From Cryobacterium psychrophilum (GTDB taxonomy: Bacteria > Actinomycetota > Actinomycetes > Actinomycetales > Microbacteriaceae): a stretch of 64,000 bases of DNA. The notes below the pieces were generated by a model, which worked only from the letters and a program-made list of their open reading frames with translations, was not told where the DNA came from and ran no database searches. The stretch is taken from positions 1,860,001 to 1,924,000 of the forward strand of contig NZ_SODI01000001.1 of the NCBI RefSeq assembly GCF_004365915.1, in the 5' to 3' direction. The translations under genes and the position numbers were made by a program. Below, one piece after another: positions 1 to 7,913 of the stretch (the stretch's first letter is position 1; each line of letters starts with the position of its first letter).

Positions 1-469
1 TGAGCACGTGAACGCCCTGCTTGTCCCACTCTGCGCGGAATGCCTCGTTGGTCTCGTATAGTTCGGCGAACGCCTTGCCCTGGGCCTCGGCGCTAGACGT
101 GATGAAGGGCACGCCCGAAATGTTGGTGAGGGGAAGCTCTCCCGGGTAGTAGGCATCGGCGACGTAGCCCATTTCAGCGCGGCCATCGCCGACACCCTTT
201 AGGATTTCGGCGCCAGGAAGTAGAGCCTCTTGGTACATGTACTCGACATCGACGCGGCCGTCGGTAGCCTCGTTCACTTTTTCGATCCACTTGAGTGTGG
301 CCTCCGGCTCCGCGGCTCCCGGAGGTTGGTAGGAAGCTAGTTTCAGCGAGAAGCTTTCCTCGCCGGAGTCGCCTCCGCTATTTGATCCTCCGCCACCGGC
401 GGAGCAGCTGGTCAGGGCAAGTGCGGCGATGGCGAACACCGCAATCGACATGGAATGCTTCTTCATCAT
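1..469 (-). CDS. TRAP-type (DctP-like) solute-binding lipoprotein, partial
   Basis: The gene starts inside the window and its 3' part lies beyond position 1, leaving about 156 codons. The N-terminus has a lysine-rich start, a hydrophobic segment and a lipobox ending in LTSC, then a Gly/Ser linker, as in Gram-positive binding lipoproteins. After the linker come features of DctP-type TRAP solute receptors: an early KLASYQPPG segment, a helix with WIEKVNEATDGRVDVEY, and the motif LLPGAEILKGVGDGRAEMGY. Two adjacent ATG codons (467-469 and 464-466) are possible starts. By family it would deliver a carboxylate or similar acid to a DctQM transporter, whose genes are not visible here. It is read away from the decarboxylase at 1652. 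Substrate unknown. Confidence 0.75.
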   Translation of the reverse strand, partial: MMKKHSMSIAVFAIAALALTSCSAGGGGSNSGGDSGEESFSLKLASYQPPGAAEPEATLKWIEKVNEATDGRVDVEYMYQEALLPGAEILKGVGDGRAEMGYVADAYYPGELPLTNISGVPFITSSAEAQGKAFAELYETNEAFRAEWDKQGVHVL

Positions 470-1079
470 TGATCTAGCCTTCTGCTTTGGCTGCGCCGAC
501 CTTGGCTGCAGGTGGTTCCAGAGCAATGCGAAACCGCAAGCCCTTGCCTCTTAACTATTCAGAAGGCAGCAGAGATGGGCAATAAGATGGTGCACACGGT
601 TTGGTGGTGCGCGATGGGCATATGCACACTGTCCTGGAGGGACCAGACGGTAGAACGGGGGCTATCACAGCCAGGCCGCTCACGACTTGTGCGGCGTGAG
701 CGGGCATATGGAGATCGAGTCCGGTCAGCTCCGTGAACCCGCGAAGCCGCTTCGGCGCGATGTTGCGGTGAGCGTAAATCTGTTTTGCTGCTGAGGTCAT
801 AGCCTCTGCGGGGAGGCTCTGCCGACCCGCGCCTGTCCGAGCTGCGCTGCGCTGCGCTGCACCTTTGGGGAGGTGGTCGGATCTACAATCTCATCGACCA
901 TGTGCGTCAACACTTCTTTAACGGCGGAGTGAAGTTCCGCTCCGTCGACGGCGTCGCTTGTATACACCGGGATTCCCGTCACGCGCGTCAAGAATTCATC
1001 AGCGACTTCAGGGGATCGCGTCTGTGAATCGTTCGATATGTAGGGCCCAAGCCGCTTCGACACCGGAAGGGATAGCCGG
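470..1079. other. Gene-poor stretch upstream of the TRAP receptor
   Basis: I find no intact gene here. It must hold the promoter of the minus-strand receptor gene. A minus-strand open frame at about 797-1079 (segments such as SPEVADEFLTRVTGIPVYTSDAVDG) reads like protein but has no convincing start and no family I recognise. It may be another gene relic of the kind seen on both sides. Confidence 0.35.
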
Positions 1080-1121
1080 ATGCACATGCACATGCACATG
1101 CACATGCACATGCACATGCAC
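1080..1121. repeat. Hexanucleotide tandem repeat (ATGCAC)7
   Basis: Seven consecutive copies of ATGCAC, starting at the ATG at 1080 and ending before AGCC. On the plus strand it would encode alternating Met-His, on the minus strand alternating Cys-Met. It lies between the relics on both sides and within no recognisable gene. Such an array can change length by slippage. Confidence 0.9.
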
Positions 1122-1229
1122 AGCCTAAGCGTTCAAATCGGGGGCGCAGGCACCTCGGAGTCAAAGCTGAACGGTGGCAGGATGAGAAGCAACGCCGTAG
1201 AGTACGGCGGTTTCACGAGAAGATACATT

Positions 1230-1620
1230 CGCAGATGCCATAAAGGACATCTCATCGTCGGGCAGCTCGCCGCAGCAGGAATTGAGCGGGTTTACAGCGT
1301 TCCAGGAGAGGGCTTTCTGGACGTGCTCGATGGGCTTCATGGCTGGGACCCTCAGAACGTCGGGGACCAACACGAGCGGTGGAGCCGGGTTCATGGCGCT
1401 CCCCGAAGCAAGACTCACTGGTCAGCCCGGAGGCGTTATGGTCACGCGCGGTCCCTGCTCGGCGAACGCGGCTATTGCAGTGCACACTGCGCATCAGGAC
1501 CAGACCTCGCTTCTGCTAATGATCGGCCTCGTTGCCGTTGCCGACCGGAGCCGCGAGTCATTTCAAGAATTCGACCCACACGCGTGGTTCGGCTCGGCGG
1601 CCAAGAAGGACGTCGATAGC
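1230..1620 (+). pseudogene. Relic of a ThDP-dependent enzyme (N-terminal PYR domain)
   Basis: Two plus-strand frames together resemble the first ~130 residues of an acetolactate-synthase-like enzyme. The first frame (about 1230-1344) reads GHLIVGQLAAAGIERVYSVP then GEGFLDVLDGLHG. After a frameshift, the second frame (about 1350-1620) reads SGGAGFMALPEARLTGQPG, then VMVTRGPCSANAAIAVHTAH and a RESFQEFD element. The conserved catalytic-Glu segment is lost at the shift, and everything after about residue 130 is missing. It sits directly upstream of an intact ThDP enzyme that does not match it closely, so it is a separate decayed gene rather than a duplication. Confidence 0.7.
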
Positions 1621-1651
1621 TGAAGCTACTACAACTGGAAGGAGAGCAAAC

Positions 1652-3337
1652 ATGAATGCTGCCACCGAGTACCCGACGGGTGAAACAACTGCCGAGAGCA
1701 CTGAGGCGCGTGACAATCTAGGGTACGCAATTCTTCATCTCATCGCTGGGTATGGCGTGCGAACGATCTTCGGGATCCCGGGAACGCACAACCTTGAGTT
1801 CTATCGGCATCTCGATCGCTTGGGTATTCACGCGGTCACTGCTCGTCACGAGCAGGGCGCGGGGTATGCGGCAGATGCGTGGGGAAAGCGCTCCCGCCTT
1901 CCGGGAGTCGTCATCGCTACCTCAGGCCCGGGCCTTCTGAACGTACTTTCGGCGGCCGGTACTGCCTATTGCGAGTCGCGTCCGATGATCGTGCTGGCTC
2001 CGGGTGCACCGCTCGGTAGTGAAAAAGCCGAGCTCGGCAATCTCCACGAGACTAAAGATCAGATTCAGGCAGCTGGTGGCGTCTTCGATGTAGCGCATCG
2101 TGTCACGAGCGCGAAAGAAGCCCTCGACGCGGTGCATGATGCGTTCGCACGGTTCAGCCTCACGCGCCCGCGCCCCATCTACATCGAGGTTCCACTCAAC
2201 CTACTGGAGGCGAAGGTCGACGCCTCGTTTGCTATGGAAGCACCTCGGGAGATTACTCCCGTGCCAATGCCAGCGGCCGAGCAGCTGAGCGAGGTTGCTG
2301 ATCTTCTAGCCCGCGCCAAGCGCCCACTCATCATCGCGGGTGGCGGTTCGATCGATGCCGGCGAGCAGCTTCAGTCAGTCGCTGAGCGGCTCAGCTCGCC
2401 GGTCTTCAGTACCCTCAACGGAAAAGGCGTGCTGCCAGAGAGCCACCCGCTGAGTCTCGGTGCAGAACTTCGCCTCGAAGCCTCGCTCGATTATGTGCGC
2501 GATGCCGATGTGCTCCTGGTCCTCGGCTCCAAGCTCGGAGTCGCAGAGCGCCGTGGCCGAGGTATCGAGGCGAACGGGAAGGTGATTCGCGTTGATATTC
2601 TTGACAGCCAGCGCGATCGGAATTTGCGGTCGGACTACGCACTTATTGGTGACACTCCGGCGATCCTTGCGGCGATCGACTGTGAGCTCAAACAGCGTGA
2701 GATTCAATCTGAGCCGCAGAATAGCGATGCGATGCGCAAGCGATTCGCAGCGGAAGCAGCCGAGTTTGATCCGATCTCCGATGCGCTTTCCGCGCGCATC
2801 GTGAGCGCGCTGCCGCACGGCGTGATGGTCAGCGGCGACTCGTCGCAGATCTTCTTTAACGGTGTTGGCAGCCGTCTGCAGCTCGAAGAGCCGTGCGCAT
2901 TCATGTACATGGCGACGTACTGCACACTCGGCTACGCACTTCCGGCTGCGATTGGTGCGAAAATCGCAGATCCTCGTCGCCCCTCGGTCGCGATCGTCGG
3001 CGATGGCGCGCTCATGTTCTCCGTTCAAGAGCTGCAAACCGCAACCGAGCAGGGGCTCGATATCACGGTGATTTGCGTCGACAACGGCGGATATGGTGAA
3101 ATTCGACAGAATGAGATCGACCGCAAAATCGTGCCCGTCGCCGTCAACCTGTCGCAGCCGAATTGGCCGCTGGTCGCAGAAGCGTTCGGGGGCAAAGGTT
3201 TCGCGGTGAAGTCCGAGGATCAGCTCGAGCAGACTATCCGCGACGCGATCGCCGCACCTGGTGTGACCCTCGTGCACGTTCCGGTAAACCTCTTCGGCGC
3301 CGCCCAGCCGTTAGCGGTATCCAACAGTCGGAAGTAG
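1652..3337 (+). CDS. ThDP-dependent 2-oxoacid decarboxylase / acetolactate-synthase-like enzyme
   Basis: A 561-residue protein with the three-domain layout of the family. The N-terminal PYR domain carries FGIPGTHNLEFYRHL and the catalytic Glu67 in ARHEQGAG, followed by a middle domain. The C-terminal PP domain has the ThDP/Mg motif starting GDG at residues 450-452 and ending near VDNGGYG. The start at 1652 is chosen for its GGAG Shine-Dalgarno about 8 bases upstream; the frame opens earlier, but that part overlaps the relic upstream. The N-terminal half resembles the AruI branch (5-guanidino-2-oxopentanoate decarboxylase) more than anabolic IlvB, and no IlvN-like small subunit follows. Exact substrate not determinable. 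A strong hairpin follows the stop. Confidence 0.72.
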   Translation: MNAATEYPTGETTAESTEARDNLGYAILHLIAGYGVRTIFGIPGTHNLEFYRHLDRLGIHAVTARHEQGAGYAADAWGKRSRLPGVVIATSGPGLLNVLSAAGTAYCESRPMIVLAPGAPLGSEKAELGNLHETKDQIQAAGGVFDVAHRVTSAKEALDAVHDAFARFSLTRPRPIYIEVPLNLLEAKVDASFAMEAPREITPVPMPAAEQLSEVADLLARAKRPLIIAGGGSIDAGEQLQSVAERLSSPVFSTLNGKGVLPESHPLSLGAELRLEASLDYVRDADVLLVLGSKLGVAERRGRGIEANGKVIRVDILDSQRDRNLRSDYALIGDTPAILAAIDCELKQREIQSEPQNSDAMRKRFAAEAAEFDPISDALSARIVSALPHGVMVSGDSSQIFFNGVGSRLQLEEPCAFMYMATYCTLGYALPAAIGAKIADPRRPSVAIVGDGALMFSVQELQTATEQGLDITVICVDNGGYGEIRQNEIDRKIVPVAVNLSQPNWPLVAEAFGGKGFAVKSEDQLEQTIRDAIAAPGVTLVHVPVNLFGAAQPLAVSNSRK

Positions 3338-3355
3338 AAACCGGCCGCAAGATAC

Positions 3356-3393
3356 CGCCTCGGCGACGACTCGAAATGGGCGTCGCCGAGGCG
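3356..3393 (+). terminator. Hairpin terminator after the ThDP enzyme
   Basis: A perfect 13-bp stem (CGCCTCGGCGACG with its complement) and a 12-base loop lie 19 bases after the stop codon at 3337. There is no T-tract, which is common for high-GC terminators. Confidence 0.7.
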
Positions 3394-3956
3394 CGGTTAG
3401 GGCAACTTCAGCTAGGCAGCGGGCGCGCCGGCCCACGGAACAGGTAGGTGACTGTGCGAATCGAGGGCTGCTGCAACATGCAGCATACGCATAGCCCGTA
3501 TCGAAGCCGCCGCGCGAGGACACGCCGTAGAGGGGGCGGAGCCGATTGCGGCGGCCACGACGGCGCCGCACAGGAGCAGTTCGGTCGAGTGGCGATTTCC
3601 GAATCCGCCGTTTGCAGCAGCGGCCTTGAAGGAATGGGGGCGCCTGGCCAAAGAGCGGGGTTTGGCCAAGGAAGGTCCGGTGGGCACCGGGCCCCACATC
3701 AGGATTTGATGGACGGTCGTTTATTCAGCGTTTACCGCGACCTCGAGTTCGGCTGGTCCTCGCCCGTAAGCGTTGCATAGGGTAAAAATTGGGCAAGCAG
3801 ACGAGGCCTTGATGCACGCACGTATATTCAACGTTTATTGCGTCGAGACAGACCTAAGCGAGTCGAGGTGTTGCAATAACATGGGAAACGATATCGCAAG
3901 GAACTCCTGGTCAGACAGGGATTAGTCGAGGTTTTCGGCGTGTAGGTCGACAGGTC
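3394..3956. other. Intergenic stretch without a recognisable gene
   Basis: No intact gene. A plus-strand frame ending at about 3709 reads FAAAALKEWGRLAKERGLA and then EGPVGTGPHIRI before a stop. It looks like the C-terminus of a lost protein, but I cannot name the family. The rest shows no coding pattern, and A+T rises toward 3780-3930. Confidence 0.3.
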
Positions 3957-4099
3957 AAAAAGGGCGCGTCGCAACCCGGTTGCCGGGCGACCGTCGGGCT
4001 GCTCGACGTGGTCTTCGCCTCGCTGTTCGCGTGGCTGCTGCTCGGCGAGCAGCTCACATCCCTGCAGTTCCTCGGCGGGCTGCGTGACGGAGCTGGTTA
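3957..4099 (+). pseudogene. C-terminal fragment of an EamA/DMT-family transporter
   Basis: The plus-strand frame reads GLLDVVFASLFAWLLLGEQL followed by TSLQFLGG and a stop near 4099. This is the typical last-but-one helix signature of EamA drug/metabolite exporters. Nothing upstream continues the protein: the other helices are absent and the downstream end is abrupt. It overlaps the end of terC on the opposite strand by a few bases, so the deletion or insertion that removed the transporter ended just beside terC. Confidence 0.65.
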
Positions 4100-5110
4100 G
4101 GCGTCTTTCAAAACCTCGTCTTGCGTGGCGTCCGCGGACGGGGTCGCGGGCTTGCCGCGCGTCTTGAGCAAGCTGGCGACCGTGGCCACGGCGACCGTGG
4201 CACCGATGAAGAGCAGCGAGAACCAGATCGGAATCTCCGGAGCCCACCCGACGCCCTCTCCGCCATTGATGAACGGGAGCTCGTTGATGTACAGGGCGTG
4301 GAAGACCAGTTTGATGCCGATGAACCCGAGGATGACGGCGAGGCCCTGGGCGAGGTAGACGAGGCGCGCCAGCAGGCCGCCGATCAGGAAGTACAGCTGA
4401 CGCAGGCCCATCAGGGCGAAGACGTTAGCGGTGAAGACGATGTACGCCTCGCTCGTGAGGCCGTAAATTGCGGGAATCGAGTCGACGGCGAAGACCAGGT
4501 CGACGAAGCCGATGGCCACGATCGCGAGCAGCATCGGGGTGAGGAACCGTTTGCCGTTCAGCTTCACGGACAACTTGTCGTCGTGGTACTCCTCGGTGAT
4601 GGGGAAAATGCGCCGCATGAACTTGATCACTCGCCCGTTGGCAGGATCGCTCTCCTCCGAATTGAACGCCTGTCGATAGGCCAGCAGGAGCAGCAGCGCG
4701 CCGAAGACGTAGAAGATCCAGGAGAAGTTCTCAATGAGGGTGGCGCCGACCGCGATGAAGATGCCGCGCAAGACGATCGCGATAATGATGCCGATCATCA
4801 GCACCTTCTGCTGGTATTCCTTCGGCACGGCAAAACCGCCCATCAGGATGAGAAACACGAAGAGGTTGTCAATCGACAGGGCTTTCTCCGTGAGGTATCC
4901 GGCGAAGTACTCACCGCCGAAGGTCCAGCCCGACACCAGGCCGATGCCGATGCCGAAGAGCAGCGCGAGGCTGATGTAAAACACTGACCAGCGGGCGGAC
5001 TCAGCCACGGTAGGCACGTGCGGCTTGCGCACATGGGCGAAAAATTCGTATACGAAAAAGGCTATCGTGACGGCAATGGTGATGAGCCAGACGAGGGGGG
5101 TCGCATTCAC
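4097..5110 (-). CDS. TerC/Alx-family integral membrane protein
   Basis: A 337-residue polytopic protein with about nine hydrophobic segments. It has the two hallmark acidic intramembrane motifs of the TerC family, SIDNLFVF in the first half and FAVDSIPAI in the second, separated by a charged cytoplasmic loop of about 40 residues. Family members (Alx, TerC, MeeY/YkoY types) act in metal handling, notably manganese export. The leader carries a candidate manganese riboswitch (5150-5262), which supports a manganese role better than tellurite resistance. The gene stands alone. Its 3' end abuts the EamA relic. Confidence 0.88.
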   Translation of the reverse strand: MNATPLVWLITIAVTIAFFVYEFFAHVRKPHVPTVAESARWSVFYISLALLFGIGIGLVSGWTFGGEYFAGYLTEKALSIDNLFVFLILMGGFAVPKEYQQKVLMIGIIIAIVLRGIFIAVGATLIENFSWIFYVFGALLLLLAYRQAFNSEESDPANGRVIKFMRRIFPITEEYHDDKLSVKLNGKRFLTPMLLAIVAIGFVDLVFAVDSIPAIYGLTSEAYIVFTANVFALMGLRQLYFLIGGLLARLVYLAQGLAVILGFIGIKLVFHALYINELPFINGGEGVGWAPEIPIWFSLLFIGATVAVATVASLLKTRGKPATPSADATQDEVLKDA

Positions 5111-5149
5111 AGGGGAACTCCACGGGGTCTACGGGGTCTACGGACTGGT

Positions 5150-5262
5150 TGACCAAAGTCTCATCCACCCTCATCGACAACAGCCGAAGAGGGCCAGCGG
5201 TCCGGAACGCGTCGATGCATTCGTGTTGACGAAGTCGCTGCTCGTGAATTACTCCCTTTGCA
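5150..5262 (-). promoter_or_regulatory. Candidate yybP-ykoY manganese riboswitch in the terC leader
   Basis: Read on the minus strand, the leader contains CAAAGGGAGTA at the 5' side, CGTCAACA in the middle and GATGAGACTTTGG at the 3' side. CAAAG and CTTTG can close a P1 helix around the element. These match the conserved blocks I know for yybP-ykoY (a GGGGAGUAG-like box, a GUCA-type internal loop, a GACCUUUG-like 3' strand). The element ends about 40 bases before the terC start, and this RNA class typically controls TerC/MntP-type manganese exporters. Matched by eye; no covariance search was possible. Confidence 0.65.
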
Positions 5263-5424
5263 GCACTTAGAGTACCACCTCAATCTGATCCAGCGAGGAA
5301 AAGCAGAGGCTCACAGCCAGCTGGCAGGACATCAACTGGCTGCACATACTGCGGCTATCAGAATATATGTGCAGCGACGTCGCCGCCTGAAAAAGTACGG
5401 CCAGATCGACTGAGGGCAACAAGC

Positions 5425-5460
5425 GAGAACGCCTACCCCGGTCACCGGGGAGGCGTTCTC
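5425..5460 (-). terminator. Terminator after the septum-formation-family gene
   Basis: A near-perfect inverted repeat: GAGAACGCCT/AGGCGTTCTC flanks CCCCGG/CCGGGG around a TCA loop. It lies 34 bases past the stop of the minus-strand gene at 5494 and is symmetric enough to work in both directions. Confidence 0.8.
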
Positions 5461-5493
5461 TGCGCTGGCTGGGCTGCGGATACCGCGTCGCGG

Positions 5494-6936
5494 CTACGCG
5501 GCCGGGCCCGGCCCGGCCACGCTTGCGGTCAGGGGTTTCCCTCCGGAGCGGCTGACGAAGCAGTAGTAGTTTCGTGCCGAGTCGGCCCACTGCTCTTCGG
5601 TGACCGGGTAGCTGCCCTGAACCTGAAGGTCGGGGTAGGCGCCGGCGGCCGCGAGGTCGAGCGCGCCGGGCGCGGTGCACAGGAGGTTCATCTGCGCGGC
5701 CAGGGCGGCTTCGCCGGGGAACGCTGCGTTGACGTCGCCGCCGAACGAGCCGCGATACACCAGCTGCGCGCCATGCGGAGCGGCACAATCGGAGACCGTG
5801 AACGTCTCCTCCCACGGCGACACGTACGGCTCAAGGCACTCGCCTCCGAACAGGGTGTTCCAGGCGTGTACTCCGGCCGGCTGCGCGGCCGTCACCTCGG
5901 GCGATGGCGTCGGGGTCGGGGTCGGGGTGGCCGACGGCGTGGGGGTCGCCGTGGGCGTCGCGAGGGCAACGGGGCCGCCTCCGCTCCCGAGCCTCTGACC
6001 CAATAGGAACAGGCCCACGAGGATGATGATGGCGACGATCACGGCGCCCACCCAGATCACCGTGCGGGTGGCGGTGCGAGCCGGGTCGCTCGATGCAGAG
6101 TGCCGGCTCGGAACGACGGGCTCTTCGGCATCGTCGGCAATCGGATCGGGCAACACGGTGGCCGCCGGGTCGCTGTGCTCCAGCGACTCCCCGGCCCGTG
6201 CGTCCGGCACGGACGCCTCACGGTCGTCGTTCCCCGCGCCAGAGAGAGCGGATGCGGGTGCCCCCTCCGCGCCGAGCGGGGCCGGTAATGCCGCGCCAAG
6301 CGGGGCCGGTAGTGCCGCGCCAAGTTCGAATTCTTGCGGGGTTTTCTGCGACTCGGGAGTCGTCCACCAGGGTTCGGGCTCGAGGTCCGCCTCCGTGCGG
6401 CGTGGGCTCTGCGGCACGACGGGTTCGATGGTCGGCGGCGCTTCAGGCACGTCGAGCACCGCAGGCACGTCAGGCACCGTGGGCACGTCGGCCGCGTGAG
6501 CGGCTGGCGAAACCTGGGACTCGTGAGCCACATCGGGCGCCGCAGGGGCTATCGGTGCAACAGGCACTTCGGGGGTGACGGGCAGGTCAGGCGCCATAGG
6601 CTCACGGGCACCGGGGTCGTGGGGAATTTCTGTGCGAGCGGACTCAGCCGACGCCGCGGAGACAGACGGAAGGTGGGGTAATTCGGGCTCCGGCAAAACG
6701 GGAACGGTGGATACATCGGACGCAGCCGGCTCCCGCTCATTCTGATCAACCCCGGGCAGGGACTCGGCGTAGGGCGCCTCAGTGGGCTCCGACGCGGCAG
6801 GCTCGGGCGCGACCAGCGCCTCGTCGTCGGCAGGTGACGAGGCGGGCATAGAGTGCGTCCCCGGCTCGTTCTGTCGTTCGCCGAACTGCGATGCCAACCA
6901 GTCGATGCCGTGATCGGACTCGTCGTCCTTGGGCAC
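5494..6936 (-). CDS. Septum-formation-family membrane protein with a long Pro/Glu-rich N-terminus
   Basis: 480 residues in three parts. Residues 1 to about 285 are acidic and rich in Pro, Ala, Glu and Val with short VP/AP repeats, including a tandem GAALPAPL duplication, and are probably disordered and cytoplasmic. Next comes a single transmembrane helix (TVIWVGAVIVAIIILVGLFL), a Pro/Thr spacer, and an extracellular domain with paired Cys residues. That domain includes GECLEPYVSPWEETFTVSDC, an AFPGE element and SYPVTEEQWADSARNYYCF, typical of the actinobacterial septum-formation domain. The GTG start overlaps the pyrE stop by one base (TAGTG), so the two are co-translated. Molecular role unproven. 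Possible cell-division or envelope function. Confidence 0.7.
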   Translation of the reverse strand: MPKDDESDHGIDWLASQFGERQNEPGTHSMPASSPADDEALVAPEPAASEPTEAPYAESLPGVDQNEREPAASDVSTVPVLPEPELPHLPSVSAASAESARTEIPHDPGAREPMAPDLPVTPEVPVAPIAPAAPDVAHESQVSPAAHAADVPTVPDVPAVLDVPEAPPTIEPVVPQSPRRTEADLEPEPWWTTPESQKTPQEFELGAALPAPLGAALPAPLGAEGAPASALSGAGNDDREASVPDARAGESLEHSDPAATVLPDPIADDAEEPVVPSRHSASSDPARTATRTVIWVGAVIVAIIILVGLFLLGQRLGSGGGPVALATPTATPTPSATPTPTPTPSPEVTAAQPAGVHAWNTLFGGECLEPYVSPWEETFTVSDCAAPHGAQLVYRGSFGGDVNAAFPGEAALAAQMNLLCTAPGALDLAAAGAYPDLQVQGSYPVTEEQWADSARNYYCFVSRSGGKPLTASVAGPGPAA

Positions 6937-7484
6937 TAGTTCAGACCCAGGTCCTCAAGGGAGATGGCCGCGTAGTAGGGGTAGCCGGCGGCCTCAATGA
7001 TCTCGCGCGCCCCCGTGTTGCGATCGACAACCACGGCGACGCCGGCGATGATCGCGCCCACCTTGAGCAACGCCTCAACAGCCGCGAGCGGCGATCCGCC
7101 GGTGGTCGAGGTGTCTTCCAGCACGATGACACGTTTGCCGGCGAGGTCCGGTCCTTCGACCTGACGACCACGGCCGTGGTCTTTCGGCTCCTTGCGCACG
7201 ACGAAGGCGTCGTAGCTTTCGCCTCGGGCCGCACCCTGGTGCAGAACGGCAGCGGCAACGGGGTCGGCGCCCATGGTCATGCCGCCGACGGCGGAGACGT
7301 CGGGAATGTCCTTGATGAGGTCGAGCATCACCTGGCCGATGAGCGGTGCCACGCGATGATCGAGGCTCACGCGGCGCAGGTCGACGTAGTACGTCGCCGT
7401 CTTGCCGCTCGTGAGAACGAATTCTCCGTGAAAAACGGCCTCGGCCGAGATGAAATCGATGAGTTTCTGCCGCGTATCCTTCAC
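6936..7484 (-). CDS. pyrE: Orotate phosphoribosyltransferase
   Basis: 182 residues from a GTG start at 7484, which gives an N-terminus VKDTRQKLIDFI as expected for actinobacterial PyrE; longer frames upstream are not protein-like. The enzyme joins orotate and PRPP to make OMP in pyrimidine synthesis. Visible features are TSGKTATYYVDLRRVSLDHR near residue 25, a VVRKEPKDHGRGR flexible-loop segment, and the PRPP-binding motif VIVLEDTSTTGGS near residue 115. It is translationally coupled to the septum-formation-family gene downstream. No other pyr genes are nearby. Confidence 0.93.
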   Translation of the reverse strand: MKDTRQKLIDFISAEAVFHGEFVLTSGKTATYYVDLRRVSLDHRVAPLIGQVMLDLIKDIPDVSAVGGMTMGADPVAAAVLHQGAARGESYDAFVVRKEPKDHGRGRQVEGPDLAGKRVIVLEDTSTTGGSPLAAVEALLKVGAIIAGVAVVVDRNTGAREIIEAAGYPYYAAISLEDLGLN

Positions 7485-7656
7485 AGAAACAACTTTAGGG
7501 CATCGAGCCACGCGGCCGGCGCTCGCAGCCGGTTGCCCGGCCAGGAGAACTGCGGCCGAGCACGCCCCAGGTCGCGTCAAGACGCGGCAGAACGGATGCC
7601 CACAGTCAGATGTGCTGAACCAGCAACACACAGGACGGGCGCGGCCCGCGGGCGGA

Positions 7657-7779
7657 CTAGAAGATGCGAACGAGTGCGCGCTCGGGAACGCGACCGTAGC
7701 CGTCGCGGGCAACGGTACCGACGAGGGTAACGATCGAGGCGATGGAGATGGCAGCAAGAAGAACGAGAAGAGCGAACAT
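7657..7779 (-). CDS. Small single-span membrane peptide, 40 aa
   Basis: Forty codons from an ATG at 7779, preceded by GAAAGG about 7 bases upstream, which is a better ribosome site than most genes here have. Residues 2-24 form one hydrophobic helix (FALLVLLAAISIASIVTLVG), followed by a short basic tail with several Arg. I do not recognise a named family. It lies between pyrE and the LysR regulator, on the same strand as pyrE with a gap of about 170 bases, and may be its own unit. Confidence 0.55.
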   Translation of the reverse strand: MFALLVLLAAISIASIVTLVGTVARDGYGRVPERALVRIF

Positions 7780-7913
7780 GGTTATACCTTTCGACAAGAG
7801 GTGGCGGGTCAAAGTACGGAGGCGCCATTGCTCGTGATCGACGTTCCTAGTTCACCACTGAAAATCATGCAGCACAACCGCATTATTTGGCTGATACTGT
7901 GTAGCTTTGCTAC

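Noticed and set aside
4121..4987. 288-codon plus-strand frame opposite terC, and similar long frames opposite clpB, mmsA and the aminotransferase
   Set aside because: These are mirror frames caused by high GC at third codon positions of the real genes. Their compositions (runs of Asp, Glu, Arg, Gly) are not protein-like.
5205..5413. Plus-strand open frame reading like a protein end (RGKAEAHSQLAGHQLAAH, RRRRLKKYGQID)
   Set aside because: It has no good start and overlaps the candidate riboswitch. It may be a relic, but I cannot name a family.
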